DNA from: Purshia tridentata
Lineage: Eukaryota; Streptophyta; Magnoliopsida; Rosales; Rosaceae
Direction: 5' to 3'
Assembly (NCBI GenBank): GCA_003254885.1
Contig: QANT01006108.1
Location: forward strand, 22,706 to 86,705
Length of the DNA: 64,000 nucleotides
Part shown: piece after piece, positions 1 through 13,754 of the stretch
Position numbering within the stretch: position 1 is the stretch's first letter
How the letters are laid out: each line of letters starts with the position of its first letter
Notes under the pieces: model-generated
Databases searched by the model: none
Told to the model about the DNA's origin: nothing
What the model saw: the letters and a program-made list of their open reading frames with translations, nothing else
Program-made: the position numbers and the translations under genes

Positions 1-375
1 AAAATTATTTTTATGATACTTTTTGAATATAGGTAGAGTCACATTTATGAATTCAAAATGTATTTAATCATGAATATATGAACGTGACTCCACCCACATT
101 CAAAAAATATCTTGAAAAATAATTACTTTACACGATTAAGATAAAAAATAAAATAAAAACAAATAGAGGAAAACCAAACAATGATCAAAATCCGGAATAA
201 TTAAAAGCTAAGGTCGATCCCTATGTAACATACTGAACATATATATAGTATAGAAGACTTGGCAGTGGACCACATCATTAGAAGTTAAGGGTGTACGGTG
301 TACTTAGCTATAGTCGTCGGTATGGACCGCCATGGCTGCTGTCAATCTAATTCCATTAACTTATCTTTTTCTTGC

Positions 376-383
376 TATAAATA
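376..383 (+). promoter_or_regulatory. TATA box of the patatin-like gene
   Basis: A perfect TATAAATA lies 122 bp before the ATG at 505, a normal distance for a plant core promoter plus short leader. The rest of 1-504 is AT-rich and shows no other coding sequence. The transcription start itself was not determined. Confidence 0.5.
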
Positions 384-504
384 ACTTAATTGATCTGGGA
401 ATGCTTCACAAAGTACTGCTTTTAAGTATTCATAAGTGAATATATATTGATATTGATTTTATATAAACCATTTTCAATTTCAATTTCAACAAGCTTTGGG
501 AATT

Positions 505-2886
505 ATGTTGACTGGTTTGGCAAAGAGAAAGATGGTGACAGTGCTAAGCATTGACGGAGGGGGCATTAGAGGCATAATTCCAAGTACACTCCTGGCCTTC
601 CTTGAATTCAAGCTTCAGGTTTACATATATATATATACATAATACTTCATTCCTTTAATTATCACTTCAATATGTTACATAGATTTGCTTATAATTTAGT
701 GTGTATATATATAGGAATCGGATGGAGCGAATGCTAGAATTGCGGATTATTTTGACATAATTGCCGGAACAAGTACAGGTGGGCTGGTCACCACCATGCT
801 TACAGCTCCAAACAAGGACAACAGACCCATGTACGCTGCAAAGGACATCAACAACTTCTACCTCGAACACACTCCTAAGATTTTCCCTCAAAATAGGTAA
901 GCTTAAAACAAACTAGAGGAACTTAATTTATAGGATATTAATGTCGAAAATTAAGAATGCTAGTGTTGAGAAACAAAGTCAAATAAATAAATCAAGCCGC
1001 TCCTAAATTGATGCAAGTCTGTCTAAAGTCAAAGAAATGATGCTCCTAAATTGATGCAAGTTTGTCTAAAGTCAAAGAAATGATGCAAATCTGTCTATTT
1101 GTATTTAATTGTATTTTGTAATAGAGTCAAAGAAATGATGCAAGTCTGTCTATTTGTATTCAATTGTATTTTGTAATAGCCTTAGATTAAGGTTCAGGAC
1201 AAATCGCTGTTCCTCCTTAGACATAGGATTTGTTATTTGTATAGCCTTCTATATATTCTTGTATCTTGTACAGAGGTAATACATAGAAAACATATTCAGC
1301 CGTATTTCCTATAGCTAGTTGCCTTCGATCTTCTCTTTCTACTCCACAATGTGACTTCTCTAATGCGGATATATTTCACAATTTCATTTTATTACATAAT
1401 TTGTCATGTTATGATATCAGAGTAGACAAAAGTCTATTAGGTAAATTAAGGTTGAAATGTATGACATAAATTGCACTCCTATATTTTTTTCTGACAAAAA
1501 AAAGAATTAGTATGGCAATATATATAACATGTCAAATATTTTACAAAAAATCTTTTGTTTATGTGGTATGTGCAGTCGAAATCAATTCTTGGCATCGATA
1601 AGAAGCATGGTTGGTGCGGTGAAGGGGCCAAGGTATGACGGGAAGTACATACGGTCGTTGACGAGCGGGCTGCTTGGTGAACTCACTATCAAACAGACTC
1701 TAACCAATGTAGTTATACCAACTTTTGACATCAAACGTCGTCAGCCTGTGATTTTCTCAACCATCGATGTACTACAGCAATATATAAGCCATTAATTTCT
1801 TTTTTTTGTTATGTTTCATACTGTCTAGCTAGACAGGTGTTTTCATATACTTGCAAATGAGTAATTGTGTACCATTTTTGTACTGCAGGCAAAAGAAAGT
1901 TCTTCAAAAAATGCTAAGCTTTCTGATATCTGCATCAGTACCTCCGCAGCTCCCACGTATCTCCCTGCACACTACTTCGAGACCAAGGATAACGAGGGAA
2001 GTACCCGAACTTTTGATCTTGTCGATGGTGGAGTTGCTGCAAACAATCCTGTATGTAGTATGCAAATGTTTTACTTATAAAAAAGATGACATGTTATGTT
2101 ATCATACTGTTAAATAATATGTCTCGTAAGTAGTTTATTTGGAGTATGAATTCTGTTTTTGTACCAATTGGGTTTATAAGGTAGTCTCTATTAATTAACT
2201 TTCTGTAATCTACCCACAGACTATGATGGCCATAAGCCACATAAACAGAGAGATGATGAAGCAAGACTCAGAGCCGATGGATGCCACAAGATTGCTAGTC
2301 CTGTCACTGGGCACAGGGGCTGCCAAGCAAGCAGAGAAGTACAATGCCACCACAGCCTCCAGATGGGGCTTGCTGAATTGGATGTTTGACAACGGGAGCA
2401 CACCTTTGGTAGACCTTCTTTGTGATGCAAGTTCAGATATGGTCGACATTCATGTCTCCACCCTCTTCCAGTCCCTCCAAGCCAAGGACAACTACCTCCG
2501 TATTCAGGTACATTTTATACGCCGCATATAAGAATAGAACTCAAATCCGCCTATACAAAAGTGGGTTGGAAATGTGATCGGTAAGTGTGGTTCAAAAAAC
2601 AACAATTTCGATACATGTATGATGCTATAATAGGTTACTGATGATGTTGTGAAAATTATAGGATGACTCATTGAGTGGTGATGAATCATCAGTGGACATT
2701 GCAACAGAGAAGAATCTGAAGAGGCTTGTGGAGATTGGGAATGAGCTGTTGAAGAAGCCAGTGTCAAGGGTCCAATTGGATACAGGGAAGTATGAGAAAT
2801 CTGATGGAGAAGGTACCTATGAAGAAGCACTGGTCAATTTTGCCAAACGGCTCTCAGAGGGAAGGAAGCTCAGACAAAGCAATTGA
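505..2886 (+). CDS. patatin-like phospholipase (lipid acyl hydrolase)
   Basis: Six exons: 505-618, 715-896, 1576-1768, 1889-2050, 2220-2507 and 2662-2886. All introns are GT-AG and the product is 387 aa, the usual size of plant patatin-like proteins (pPLAII group). The patatin fold is clear: an oxyanion loop DGGGIRG at about residues 17-23, the nucleophile elbow GTSTG with Ser58, and the second half of the Ser-Asp dyad in DGG with Asp209. The family releases fatty acids from galactolipids and phospholipids and acts in oxylipin and defence responses. There is no signal peptide and the N terminus is short, so a cytosolic or membrane-associated enzyme is likely. Intron 2 (897-1575) is unusually long and holds tandem repeats and a possible LTR remnant. 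The start at 505 is the first ATG before the GGGIRG loop. All catalytic residues are present, so the gene looks functional. Confidence 0.93.
999..1180. repeat. two overlapping tandem repeats in patatin-like intron 2
   Basis: A 43-bp unit beginning gctcctaaattgatgcaag occurs twice (999 and 1042). A 55-bp unit beginning gtcaaagaaatgatgcaa occurs twice (1071 and 1126). The two arrays share the sequence gtcaaagaaatgatg, so they arose by successive local duplications. Confidence 0.8.
1185..1425 (+). mobile_element. possible degenerate copia LTR end plus primer-binding site
   Basis: The stretch ends with tgatatcagagta at 1412-1424, close to the TGGTATCAGAGC initiator-tRNA primer-binding site that follows the 5' LTR of many plant copia elements. 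Upstream, tgtacagaggtaatacatag resembles the R/U5 part of such LTRs. No internal coding region follows, so at most this is a truncated LTR left in the intron. Confidence 0.35.
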
Positions 2887-3553
2887 AACTAGTCACACAC
2901 TTCATTAATTTTCTCATTTATTCAGTTTATCATGATTATTCAATTTGTTTAATTGAAAAATAAAAAACGTGCGGGATTACCAGTGGATGTAAAATTACTG
3001 AAGTTATGTTAATGTAAGATTGGAGGTTTTGGCATCACATCTACAAATCAATTGTCCTTGAAATTTGGTACTGTGTGAAGAAAATGCATAATTTCCTTTC
3101 AGAATTGGCTTTAATTGATCATATTTACCAAAGACTATGATAGATTGCAATGGAATTCCTTTGTGAAGTTCTATAGGAGTCTGATTAGAGAGAGGCAAGA
3201 TATTTGAATGAATTAAGCAGTGTGTTGCTACAGTTAGGTACCTTATCCCTATATCATAATAGAACAACATGGTGCCGCAAGGCAACTAATATATGGGACA
3301 TTTCTTCACATACAGACCCGATAACACCAAAGCACACTTTGAAATATTGATTTTTTTATCTGCCAAAGTTAAGGTCTCTATAATATTAAAACAAAGGATT
3401 GATTGGAATTCCCACCAAACAAAACATTTGACAACTAAAATAAAGCATAGGCAACAACATAGTAAAAAAAAACATGAAAGGTTGCCCTATAAGTGGACAA
3501 TGAATGCAATGGATAGGGAGAAGTTCCCAAAACTCCTTTGATGCAAAGAGCAA
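2887..3553. other. intergenic, patatin-like to WEB gene
   Basis: AT-rich spacer that holds the 3' UTR of the patatin-like gene and the leader of the next gene. Short open frames here have no recognisable domain. A possible splice acceptor (ttgatgcaaag) just before 3551 leaves room for an upstream leader exon of the WEB gene. Confidence 0.5.
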
Positions 3554-4552
3554 ATGGAGTCATATGATGAGCAAAGAGCACACAGCTACTTGTACAGAGC
3601 AAGAGAGTTGGATGAAAGCCCTGAGAAAGGATTGGGGTCTAAGTTGGCAGAACTGATCCAGACCAAGGAAGAACTCAAGAAAGCTAAAGAGAGCACCATG
3701 CAGTCATGGCTAGACTCCAGGCCTCTCATTGATGAGCTCGAAAGGCTTAAATCTGGCCTTACTAGTGCTGAAAACCGATGTACTACACCCAATATCATCT
3801 CAGAGCTTGAATCACATCTTGAGGCAACCAGTATGCATATCAAATCCAAAAGGGAGGATGAACTAAAGGCAAGAAATATGATCCATGAAATAAATCAGGC
3901 TCTGGATGAAACTCGACAAGAGATGGAAAGGATTAAGTGGGACACAGATGAAGAACGACAAGCAATATCAAGATTGAAACAAACGCAGCATCTGAGGAGG
4001 CAGACTCTGCAAACAGTGCAACTTACACTTCGAGCTGTTCGGATAGAAAAAGAAGCTATTGGAGCATCAGCAGCAGTAGCACTTCAATACATAAACAGTT
4101 CAGAAATGGAGAGAAGTACCGTCCACCTCACTCAGGAAGACTACCATGCCTTGACAAAAAGAGCAGAAGAAGAAAATTCTCATTCCGATTGGCGTGTTTT
4201 GGTCTCCACAGAACAGAAGCTTGCAGCTGAGGCAAGCCAGAAAAAAGCTTTGGCAAAATTGAATGGGCTATACTCTCAGAAAAGATCAAGAGAAAGGGAA
4301 ATTAAAGAAGAAAATATAATTGGAGATGGGCACACTGGAGGTTCAAGAATCAGGATGGGAGGCCAAGTGAAGACCAGGCAGAATATGCTCCCCAATGTTC
4401 GGGACAAAGTAATAGGTCATCCCAATCAGAGAAATCCACAACGGCTGAGATCAAGAAGTGGTAAAAATAAGAAGCTGCCAAAAACAAAACCATCTATTTT
4501 GCAACAAATAAGGCATTTTCTTGTAAGAAACATACGAAGACTGTTCAGATGA
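3554..4552 (+). CDS. WEB-family (DUF827) coiled-coil protein
   Basis: Uninterrupted frame of 332 codons. The protein is dominated by charged heptad-like sequence from about residue 20 to 255, predicted coiled coil, then a basic tail with KNKKLPKTKP and a last helix ending RNIRRLFR. The motif LTQEDYHALTKRAEEE followed by a Lys/Ala-rich stretch is typical of WEB/PMI2 proteins, which take part in light-driven chloroplast movement and related cytoskeletal functions. It lacks the N-terminal segment seen in longer WEB proteins (the conserved EIDT...PFxSVKEAV region as I recall it). It is therefore either a short member or missing an upstream exon. An in-frame TGA at 3539 sits just upstream of the ATG, which fixes this start unless a spliced exon exists. 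It is convergent with the cyclophilin-40 gene. Confidence 0.72.
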   Translation: MESYDEQRAHSYLYRARELDESPEKGLGSKLAELIQTKEELKKAKESTMQSWLDSRPLIDELERLKSGLTSAENRCTTPNIISELESHLEATSMHIKSKREDELKARNMIHEINQALDETRQEMERIKWDTDEERQAISRLKQTQHLRRQTLQTVQLTLRAVRIEKEAIGASAAVALQYINSSEMERSTVHLTQEDYHALTKRAEEENSHSDWRVLVSTEQKLAAEASQKKALAKLNGLYSQKRSREREIKEENIIGDGHTGGSRIRMGGQVKTRQNMLPNVRDKVIGHPNQRNPQRLRSRSGKNKKLPKTKPSILQQIRHFLVRNIRRLFR

Positions 4553-5092
4553 TTTCATACAAATTTAGAAAGTAGTAATCCAGTAAGAGCAATAAATTGC
4601 TACAGACTAGTCTAACAAAAGGTGGATGCACTTGGAACAAAATTTGGTTTAAGCTTGAGTATTCCTGATTTTTCCCTCAAGTCTTCTGCAAGTTTTCTTG
4701 TGCTTCCTACAATGCTTGAAACAGAACAAGCTTTGTTAAAAGCCATGCAAAGATATTAACCTATCCTAAAATAGGTTTGAGAAGAACAAAGGTATCCTAT
4801 CTGAATATCTGAAAAACAATGAGGACATGCATACAAGAGTTTGACCATTGAATATAATAAAAAGGGACACAAAGATTGATACCTGATGTTTCCTAGAGCC
4901 AATTAAGACTGCAGACAGAATAGCTTGAACCAGTTGACTATGTAACTTAGAAAGTGCAGAAGGAATCAAAATCAATTCATCCATACCATGTGCAGCCTCT
5001 ACAATAGCATGAACAAAATGTCAGCCCAAAAATTGGATAATCACAAAGCAACACTGATAAACAAAAACTTACAGAGTGACTGCACGCCTTCA
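4553..5092. other. convergent 3' region between WEB and cyclophilin-40 genes
   Basis: Tail-to-tail spacer. On the minus strand it holds an exon-like open segment at 4883-4998, bounded by TAG and CAG|GTATCA splice-like signals, and another open stretch around 4620-4700 after a TTGTAG acceptor. They could be spliced 3' UTR exons of the cyclophilin-40 transcript. I could not match them to a protein family. Confidence 0.4.
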
Positions 5093-8000
5093 TCAATGAA
5101 ACATTCTAGAATATGCTTTCTTTTCTCGTTCACACCTATCAGATACCTGTAGGAATTTTCAGATTTCAAATCCCTAAATGGAAATAAATAAAGCATCCAC
5201 TATTTGGTGAGTAAATCCAAAACACATGAAGCTCACTAACCTTCCTTTTAGCAGCCAGAAATTCTTTCTTAATTCCTCCTGAAAGATAGAAAACATGAGG
5301 AAAGGTCAAATATTATCATTGATACACCGACTGACTTCTCTAGTTGGTCATCAAGTCTAAAAGCATAGGGGTTTAGTCATTCACAGCATCTAGTGCAAAT
5401 ATAAGAGTAAATATTCAATAACCATAAAGCTAATGTCCATGTGAGGTTCCCACATCACATCCCACAAGATCTGGTTTGCCGCTGGGAAAAATTATTTTGG
5501 TAAAATTTTAAAATTCCCAGAAAGGAAAAGCAGGTTTATAAAGGCTTATTTTTTGGTATTGAAGTTAGGTAAATATCCAACACTACTGACCATCATTTGG
5601 TTCCAACTCTAGAGCCTTCTTGAAGCTTTCAACTGCAGCGTCGATGTCATTAAGTGCCATATATGCCTGCAGCCAGCAAGATGCATAGAGAGTAAGTTGA
5701 TAAACAGCATCCAGCAAGCATGCAAATTCTTGACAATTGAAGATTATTACCTGGCCTTGTCGAAACAAAGCCTTCACATTGTCTTCCATATCACGCAATG
5801 CAAAGTCTGCGTCCAATAATGCTCCTTCTAGGTCTCCTACTTTCAATCTACAAGCCTGAAGCAAAAAACCCACTTGTTAATCAATAGACAAGGAAAATGT
5901 CTTTACTTTAGTTTGTAACAATATAAAGAAAGTACAACAAAAAGGAAATAAACTTCAGAACTTCTGAACTTAATCAAGTTAGTCATCAAAAAGGTAATAA
6001 AAGTGAAGATGACCAAGCCTAATAACTACATTCATAGTTGGCCAATTTTCAAGATATCACTCATCATATGTAAGACTTCTTTACATTAACTACTATACAG
6101 ATGAACTTCAAATATTTTCATTTGATGTAGTAGAGTGTGATAATGGAACATGTAGCAGGGGCAAAGCCAAAACGCATGTAGTGTTCTGTAAATAATGAGC
6201 CTTAAATTTGTATTAAGATATGGCTTTCATGTCATTAGGATCACCAGAAATCATTTCATATATGTATGAGCATTATAATTTGCATGTTGTCCACATGACA
6301 CCAGATCAAGGTGGAATCCCCATTCTAATAGAGAATTGTGGGTCTAGAAACCCATCAATGTGTTTACTCAATATGCAGTCCTAGATTTGGACAAAAACTA
6401 TGCAGTGATCAAGAATTTGACTGCTTAACATAGTAAGAAATTAATGTTATGTACCAACTATAAAGATGTTACGTGACTCCTAAAAGGGAGAGAAACAATT
6501 ATTCTAACACTGACAGATCAATGTGAGTTAGCAAGTTTTGAAGTTGCAAGACTAGGAGCACTAGAGATAAATACAATGAATTGGGAAAATTTAAAATGCA
6601 TTTTTTTGGTTAAAGGTTGAGTAATAAGGGAAATAGATGGTCAAAGTCGCAACCAAGAAAATCTTATATTGCTCTATTCAAAGATATTGATAAACAACAA
6701 GGTCAAGGAGGGGAGGGAAACACAAGTAAAAGTACTCTTTTTTGGTCCAGCAGGCTAACTTAAATATCATAAAGTTACTGTTAATTTCCATGTCAATGAT
6801 TATCACTAAAGTAAATGAACAATTCTTGCAATAAATATAGCTCAACAAACTGTCATTACATTACTTAATTAAAGATCATTGGTTTACTTGTCAAAAGATA
6901 AAATTTTTTAGTTTCAAGAAGGTTTCTTAGAGACCTCATTTAACATCCTTTGCTTTTACGTTTGATAAATTAAAATTCTTACTGAGCTATTAGTAAATAT
7001 CTGAGACTTTGTCTTCCGCAAAGAGGAGCTATTATCTGTACATTACAAAGATAAAGCCATCAGATGATGAAAGCAGGCAAGCAACATTTTTATTGGGCAA
7101 AGGCGCAAAGCACATAGTTCACCTTTATCAATATCTTCCTTCTCCCAGCATACATCCAAGTAGCGCAAAGCCTTGCGGTACTTTCTAAGGGCCATCTTAT
7201 AGTCTTGCTTCTGTATGTCAAAAAAAAGAAAATAATAAAAACAAGCAAAACACAAACAAAGATATAAGTTTTAAACGGGTGAATCTCAAAGAAAAAACCA
7301 TCCCAAGAAAATTTTAAAAATTTAGACTTCAAACATGGGTGGTGATCATTCAAAACGAATTACTTAGCAAGTATCATATAATGTTAATGAAAGATATGTT
7401 TGACCATAGTTGTAAGCTGAAATGAGATACCTTGTACAGTTCATTTCCAAAGGCCTTAATAGAGTCTGTAGCCATGACCCACCAAGAAATTCCGTCTGGT
7501 TTTGTATCAAGGTCAATGGGCCAATCAGGATAAACATCACCATCTTTGAAAAAGTTACATACCCCATCATCTGCCCCCGCAGGAAGTTCCCCACAATCTG
7601 CAATTATGACTTGTTGGGTAGGCAAGTCACCGTCTTTAGTAGTCACATGCTCAATGGAACGAACCACACCCATGCCTTTAATCACCTTCCCGAACACAAC
7701 ATGCTTCCCATCAATATGGCAAGTCCGAGTTGTGGTGATAAAGAACTGAGAGCCATTGGTGTCAGGACCTGAATTAGCCATGGACAACATGCCTTTTCTC
7801 TCATGCTTTATGTCAAAGTTTTCATCTTCAAACTTCAACCCGTAAATGGACTCTCCTCCACTCCCATTTCCAGCAGATATGTCCCCGCCTTGTATCATAA
7901 AACCTTTGATAATGCGGTGGAAACAAACACCCTGCAACCAAATGCAAATGAAATGCACATTTCTCACTTCTCTAACCAACTTATTCCTATAAAAATTTAA

Positions 8001-8241
8001 TCTTTCTTGTTGTACATGCACAAATAAACGAATTCAAGAAAAACCCAGAAAAGGAAAAAGCTTAACAAACCTTGTAATGAAGAGGAGCACCTGTGTTGGA
8101 TCCAATGCCCTTCTCACCAGTACAAAGAGCTCTGAAATTCTCTGCGGTTTTGGGTACAACGTCATTGTAGAGCTCCACCACTATTCTTCCTTCTAGCTCT
8201 CCTCCAATGGTTATGTCCAAGTAACACCTTTGCCTCGCCAT
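5093..8241 (-). CDS. SQN: cyclophilin-40 peptidyl-prolyl isomerase with TPR domain (SQUINT type)
   Basis: Eight exons on the minus strand: 8071-8241, 7431-7931, 7123-7210, 6983-7035, 5751-5855, 5591-5666, 5241-5278 and 5093-5146. The product is 361 aa, the same length I recall for Arabidopsis SQUINT. Residues 1-175 form the cyclophilin domain ([33 protein letters not shown]). The usual active-site Trp before IDGKHVVFG is His here (RTCHIDGKH), as is normal for Cyp40. Residues about 210-335 contain TPR repeats ending in [18 protein letters not shown], which bind the MEEVD tail of HSP90. In plants this co-chaperone supports AGO1 loading, miRNA activity and the juvenile-to-adult change. The exon at 6983-7035 is only 53 nt, but frame and family similarity (LRKTKSQIF) require it. 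The ATG at 8241 begins the conserved [10 protein letters not shown]. Confidence 0.95.
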
Positions 8242-9245
8242 CTCTCTCACTCTCCCACTCGACCCAAAAGCAAAATACGGAAAACGTAAAAAAAGAAAAA
8301 AGAACCCTAATCCCGCTCTGTGAATTTGAAACTGGTCCGACCACACAGACTCTAAAAACTTCAGACCACAGTCCACACCCCACAGCGCCCTATGAAGGCC
8401 TATGTCTGTGTCTGTGTCTGTGGTTCGTTGAGTCATTAGTAGAGGCTGGTGCTAAAGTGCGCGGTTGCGTGGCGTACGCTTTCACAGTTTCATACTTTCA
8501 TTTGTCTCTGTGCAGGGGCCTCGATAGAGTGTTGCGCGGGTGCATGCGGATTAGGAGTTTTGAAACCGTGTGATGAGGGGTTGGGATGAGGATGGACACT
8601 GATTCCTAGGCCCAGGGTACTGTTGGTTGCCTAAAGAGGTCAGAGGAGAAGGGCATTTTTGGAAAAAAGCGAGAGTTGACTGGTGAGAGGGCAGTAGGGG
8701 TATGTCTGTCGCCAACTAGCAAGGTACTCAGCTTTATGGATCTCTCCGGCCGTACACGTACCACATCCATGCACTCTTGCATTGCAATTTGCAGATTCAT
8801 GATTCTTCCAAATCTTTTTTCTTTTCCTTTTTCATATTTCTACTTCCTTTTTTAATTTTGTCAAGATTTCTTCTCCTTTCCCAAATAAAAAAAATGCTAA
8901 AATATTTGTCAAATTTTAATTACCAAATAATATATCAAATCATTAAAAGTAAATAAAGCCATAAAGGTCTTAATTAGCATAGATATAAATAAAATACTAT
9001 GACATAACTTGGAAGCACAGGTACCTAAGTTGTCCATACATGGAGAGACTTGCTTGGAGTCTATTCTATTTGTGTTTTGGAATTTTCTTCCCCTTTAAGC
9101 CACTTCAATATACATGTACCTTAACTAATAGACATATCATTCTTACTAGATTAAATACTAGTTTCATAATAGTTTTTTTTTTTGTTTGACACTTCCAAGA
9201 TCATACAATACCTTACAAACAATCAAAACAGTACTACTTAATTTT
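8242..9245. other. intergenic, cyclophilin-40 promoter side and peroxidase 3' side
   Basis: From 8242 to about 8800 the sequence is GC-richer and should contain the cyclophilin-40 leader and promoter. From 8800 to 9245 it is AT-rich and holds the peroxidase 3' flank. Open frames here have no recognisable domain. Confidence 0.5.
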
Positions 9246-11104
<1,859 letters not shown>

Positions 11105-13492
11105 ATGAATTTAATGTGAGAATAGTTTGTAATAAAGTCTCACTAACACTGTGACAACAAGCAGTGGTAAGTAGTAAGTTCTAAGTAGAAGCAGTTTATT
11201 TATACACAGAGTGAGAGTCGGAAAGTGCATGCAAAGTATGAAGTATGCAGATGCAGTTCATGTACTCTGGGAGAGTGGCAGAGGCACTAGAAATGTCTTA
11301 TTCAGTTGGGTTTGGTACATTGCACTATATCATTAATGGATTGAGAACTCAGCAAGACCCACTTTATGAACTATTTAAATTTTTATAAGTGGTACATGTT
11401 AGATAATCACTAAATTTTAAAATTTAATAAATCCTCATCAGACAAATGGAGGAAGAGAAACATATAGGTGCAGTCTCACTCTGCAAATCAACAAAGAAGC
11501 GAAGGTTTCAAACTCAAATCCTCTTGCAAATAAGACTTTACTATCATGTTAGACAAACTACTTGATCAATAATACATATCAAGTTGTGAGAGAATAAAAC
11601 AATAATGTATATCAAGCTATATATGAAGTTACTCTCAAGTTGACTTAAATGCCTCCATCCCAATAAAATTTGCACTTCCAAAGTTATGCTGTCACTCTTT
11701 TTGGGCTAGATATGTTTTATTAGCTACCTTTATGTTGGAGATAAGTTGTGGGTGGGAGTTGGAGCGCATGTTTTATGAAAGAAATCAAATTAATTATCTG
11801 CCCAAAGTTGTATTCATATAACATATGTTGTGTCAAGTAGTGGAATGAATATACATGTGCAGTATGTATAATTAATGGGGGCAAGTAAATGTATCTATCA
11901 AAGCATTATAAGTTCATGAAGTCAAGCCAAGAAAAAGGGGATAGGGAGCAAGCATCACCAATGCAAGTGGGAAGGAGAGCAATTCAGTTGCAGTAGGATA
12001 TATGAAACAAATTAATTTAATCCATGTGGTGTACTTGGCAGCAGTGTGAGTACTGTGTGCTGAAACACCTTTTTTTTTTTTCTTTTGAACAGAGTCTGCT
12101 GAAACACTTGAACATCTAATTACACAGTAACCCTTATCCTCACATGGGTTTTTAGCCGGGTTCAATATATGAAATTCAACGTATATTGTGACACAAGTAG
12201 TATAAAAATTTAAATTCGGTATCCCCTATTCTAATATAATGATATATTTTCTTAACCACAATGTTAATGATCATTTTGGTTTAGTAGATGACATCCCGTC
12301 TCATTTTATCGAAGTACATGCTAATTAAGTTCAAATATAGTTGATCAATAAAAAACACAGAATGCTTAAAGCCATTGTATTAGATGTAAAATGCATAACA
12401 ATGTACTGATTTGAACGTGAGGTCAAGGGATTACAATGAATTTGTTCATGAGCACTCTGGTAACATAAACGCTAAAGTTTGGTGTGAGAATTTTTGTTGA
12501 CTAGTGTTGACCGTCTTTTTTCCTTTATAGTGCAAAATTCAGCCTCTTTCCCCTTTATTCTTTGTACCTTTTGATAATGCTGAGATGTAATAAATTTGGT
12601 TGATCTTGTTCCCTTACTTGATTTGCTCATTTGTTAACCTTCATATTTTTTTCTTCTACCTTTCCCTGTTTCTCAGGGTTTGACATGATTCAGTTTCCAA
12701 CTCTCCAAATTTTGAATGCTTTATTTAGCGAAAATTACTCAAATATTAGATATTTTCCAAGATTTTCTCATATATTAATCTAAGAATCTAGGATTACACA
12801 TAGACCGGAGAAGGAAAAATCAAGCCAAAAAGAGGCAAAGCGACCAAATCCAAACACACTTTGACACATTCTAAACTAGTAAAAGAATAGCCAACTTTTT
12901 CAAGAGCTTTAGCTCAAGTGACATCGGAAATGGCGAGTATAGGTTTAGGTCATAGGTTTGACTGTTTGAGCATCCGTGTAATCAAAAAATAGACATCTTG
13001 ACACTTCCCTATTAGTATTGTCTGCAAATTAGAAAACTAAATATAGGAAACTTCTATGTGTGAGAATGTGAATTGTTGTCACATGTCAGAAAATTATAAC
13101 CTACGTAATAGTTTATAAGAAATTAGACCTTTTCACATATTGTCAATTGGTTTTGAGTTAGATGCTATAGTAAAATGTAAATCGCTGCTTTTGTTCATAG
13201 TTATAAAAACCCAAAACCAGATTCCACTGGATCCAATTCCACAAACACACACCAAGAACGCCAGATATGGGATTCATACAAGCTCGATTAGATTTAGACT
13301 GATGACATATATACTAATCATGGCCCAAAAACAAGAATATAATTTTCCCAAGAATCTAACAAGAAACATCATATTCACTCCCACATGAACATTGAACAAT
13401 GCAAATGGTATTATTACAACAGGAGATTAAAAAGCAGCCACTCCTACCCAGCTACCCACATAAAATTAAGCTTGTTGTAATCTAATCCCCAT
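11105..13492. other. intergenic, peroxidase promoter and gene-poor spacer
   Basis: The first 150 bp carry the peroxidase promoter. Beyond that the sequence is AT-rich with no recognisable gene on either strand. Around 12900-12975 the text tttagctcaagtgac ... taggtttgactg faintly resembles the A and B boxes of a decayed tRNA-derived SINE, too weak to call. Confidence 0.5.
11197..11204 (-). promoter_or_regulatory. TATA box of the peroxidase gene
   Basis: TATAAATA on the minus strand, about 93 bp before the peroxidase ATG at 11104, a suitable distance for a core promoter. Confidence 0.55.
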
Positions 13493-13754
13493 CTAACAAA
13501 GAGTACAGCACAAGTAATCCAAACAGCTGTCTGTGCAGTCAAAACAGCAGGAACAACTGCATCCACAGATAAATCATATAAACACAGAAATCAAATTACA
13601 AAGTGAAGAAGCTAGACTGCTAGAGACCGTAAAAGAAAGAAGAAATTAATTAATGAAATAGTAAATACCATTCATTGATGGCTTTGTCCTGCTCATCTTC
13701 TCCTGCCTTGTTGTTGCTGGAAGTCTCTATGGCCTGTGCTGGTGGAGGTTCCAT
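13493..13754 (-). CDS. small cysteine-rich protein (49 aa), two exons
   Basis: Exon 1 is 13669-13754 and exon 2 is 13493-13556, joined by a GT-AG intron of 112 bp. The split codon restores frame and gives 49 residues. The N-terminal half is acidic, Pro-rich and hydrophilic (MEPPPAQAIETSSNNKAGED). The C-terminal 21 residues carry nine cysteines arranged as CCxCCxxCxxxCxxxxCCxxC with Phe/Leu/Tyr between them, ending at a TAG. This resembles the compact Cys-rich C termini of small plant membrane-associated proteins such as the CYSTM class, but I cannot assign a family. There is no signal peptide, so a secreted defensin-like role is unlikely. A cytosolic-face membrane or metal-binding protein is a better guess. 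It is not obvious as a long open frame, which is why it is easily missed. The exact acceptor is supported only by frame and by the quality of the Cys pattern. Confidence 0.62.

Noticed and set aside
5093-5278. A second frame through cyclophilin-40 exons 7 and 8 reading [17 protein letters not shown]
   Set aside because: The other frame gives the known Cyp40 C terminus and a total of exactly 361 aa. The alternative meets a stop at the next splice-like junction.
12896-12980. Possible decayed SINE with A- and B-box-like words
   Set aside because: Both boxes deviate from consensus and no ends can be seen.
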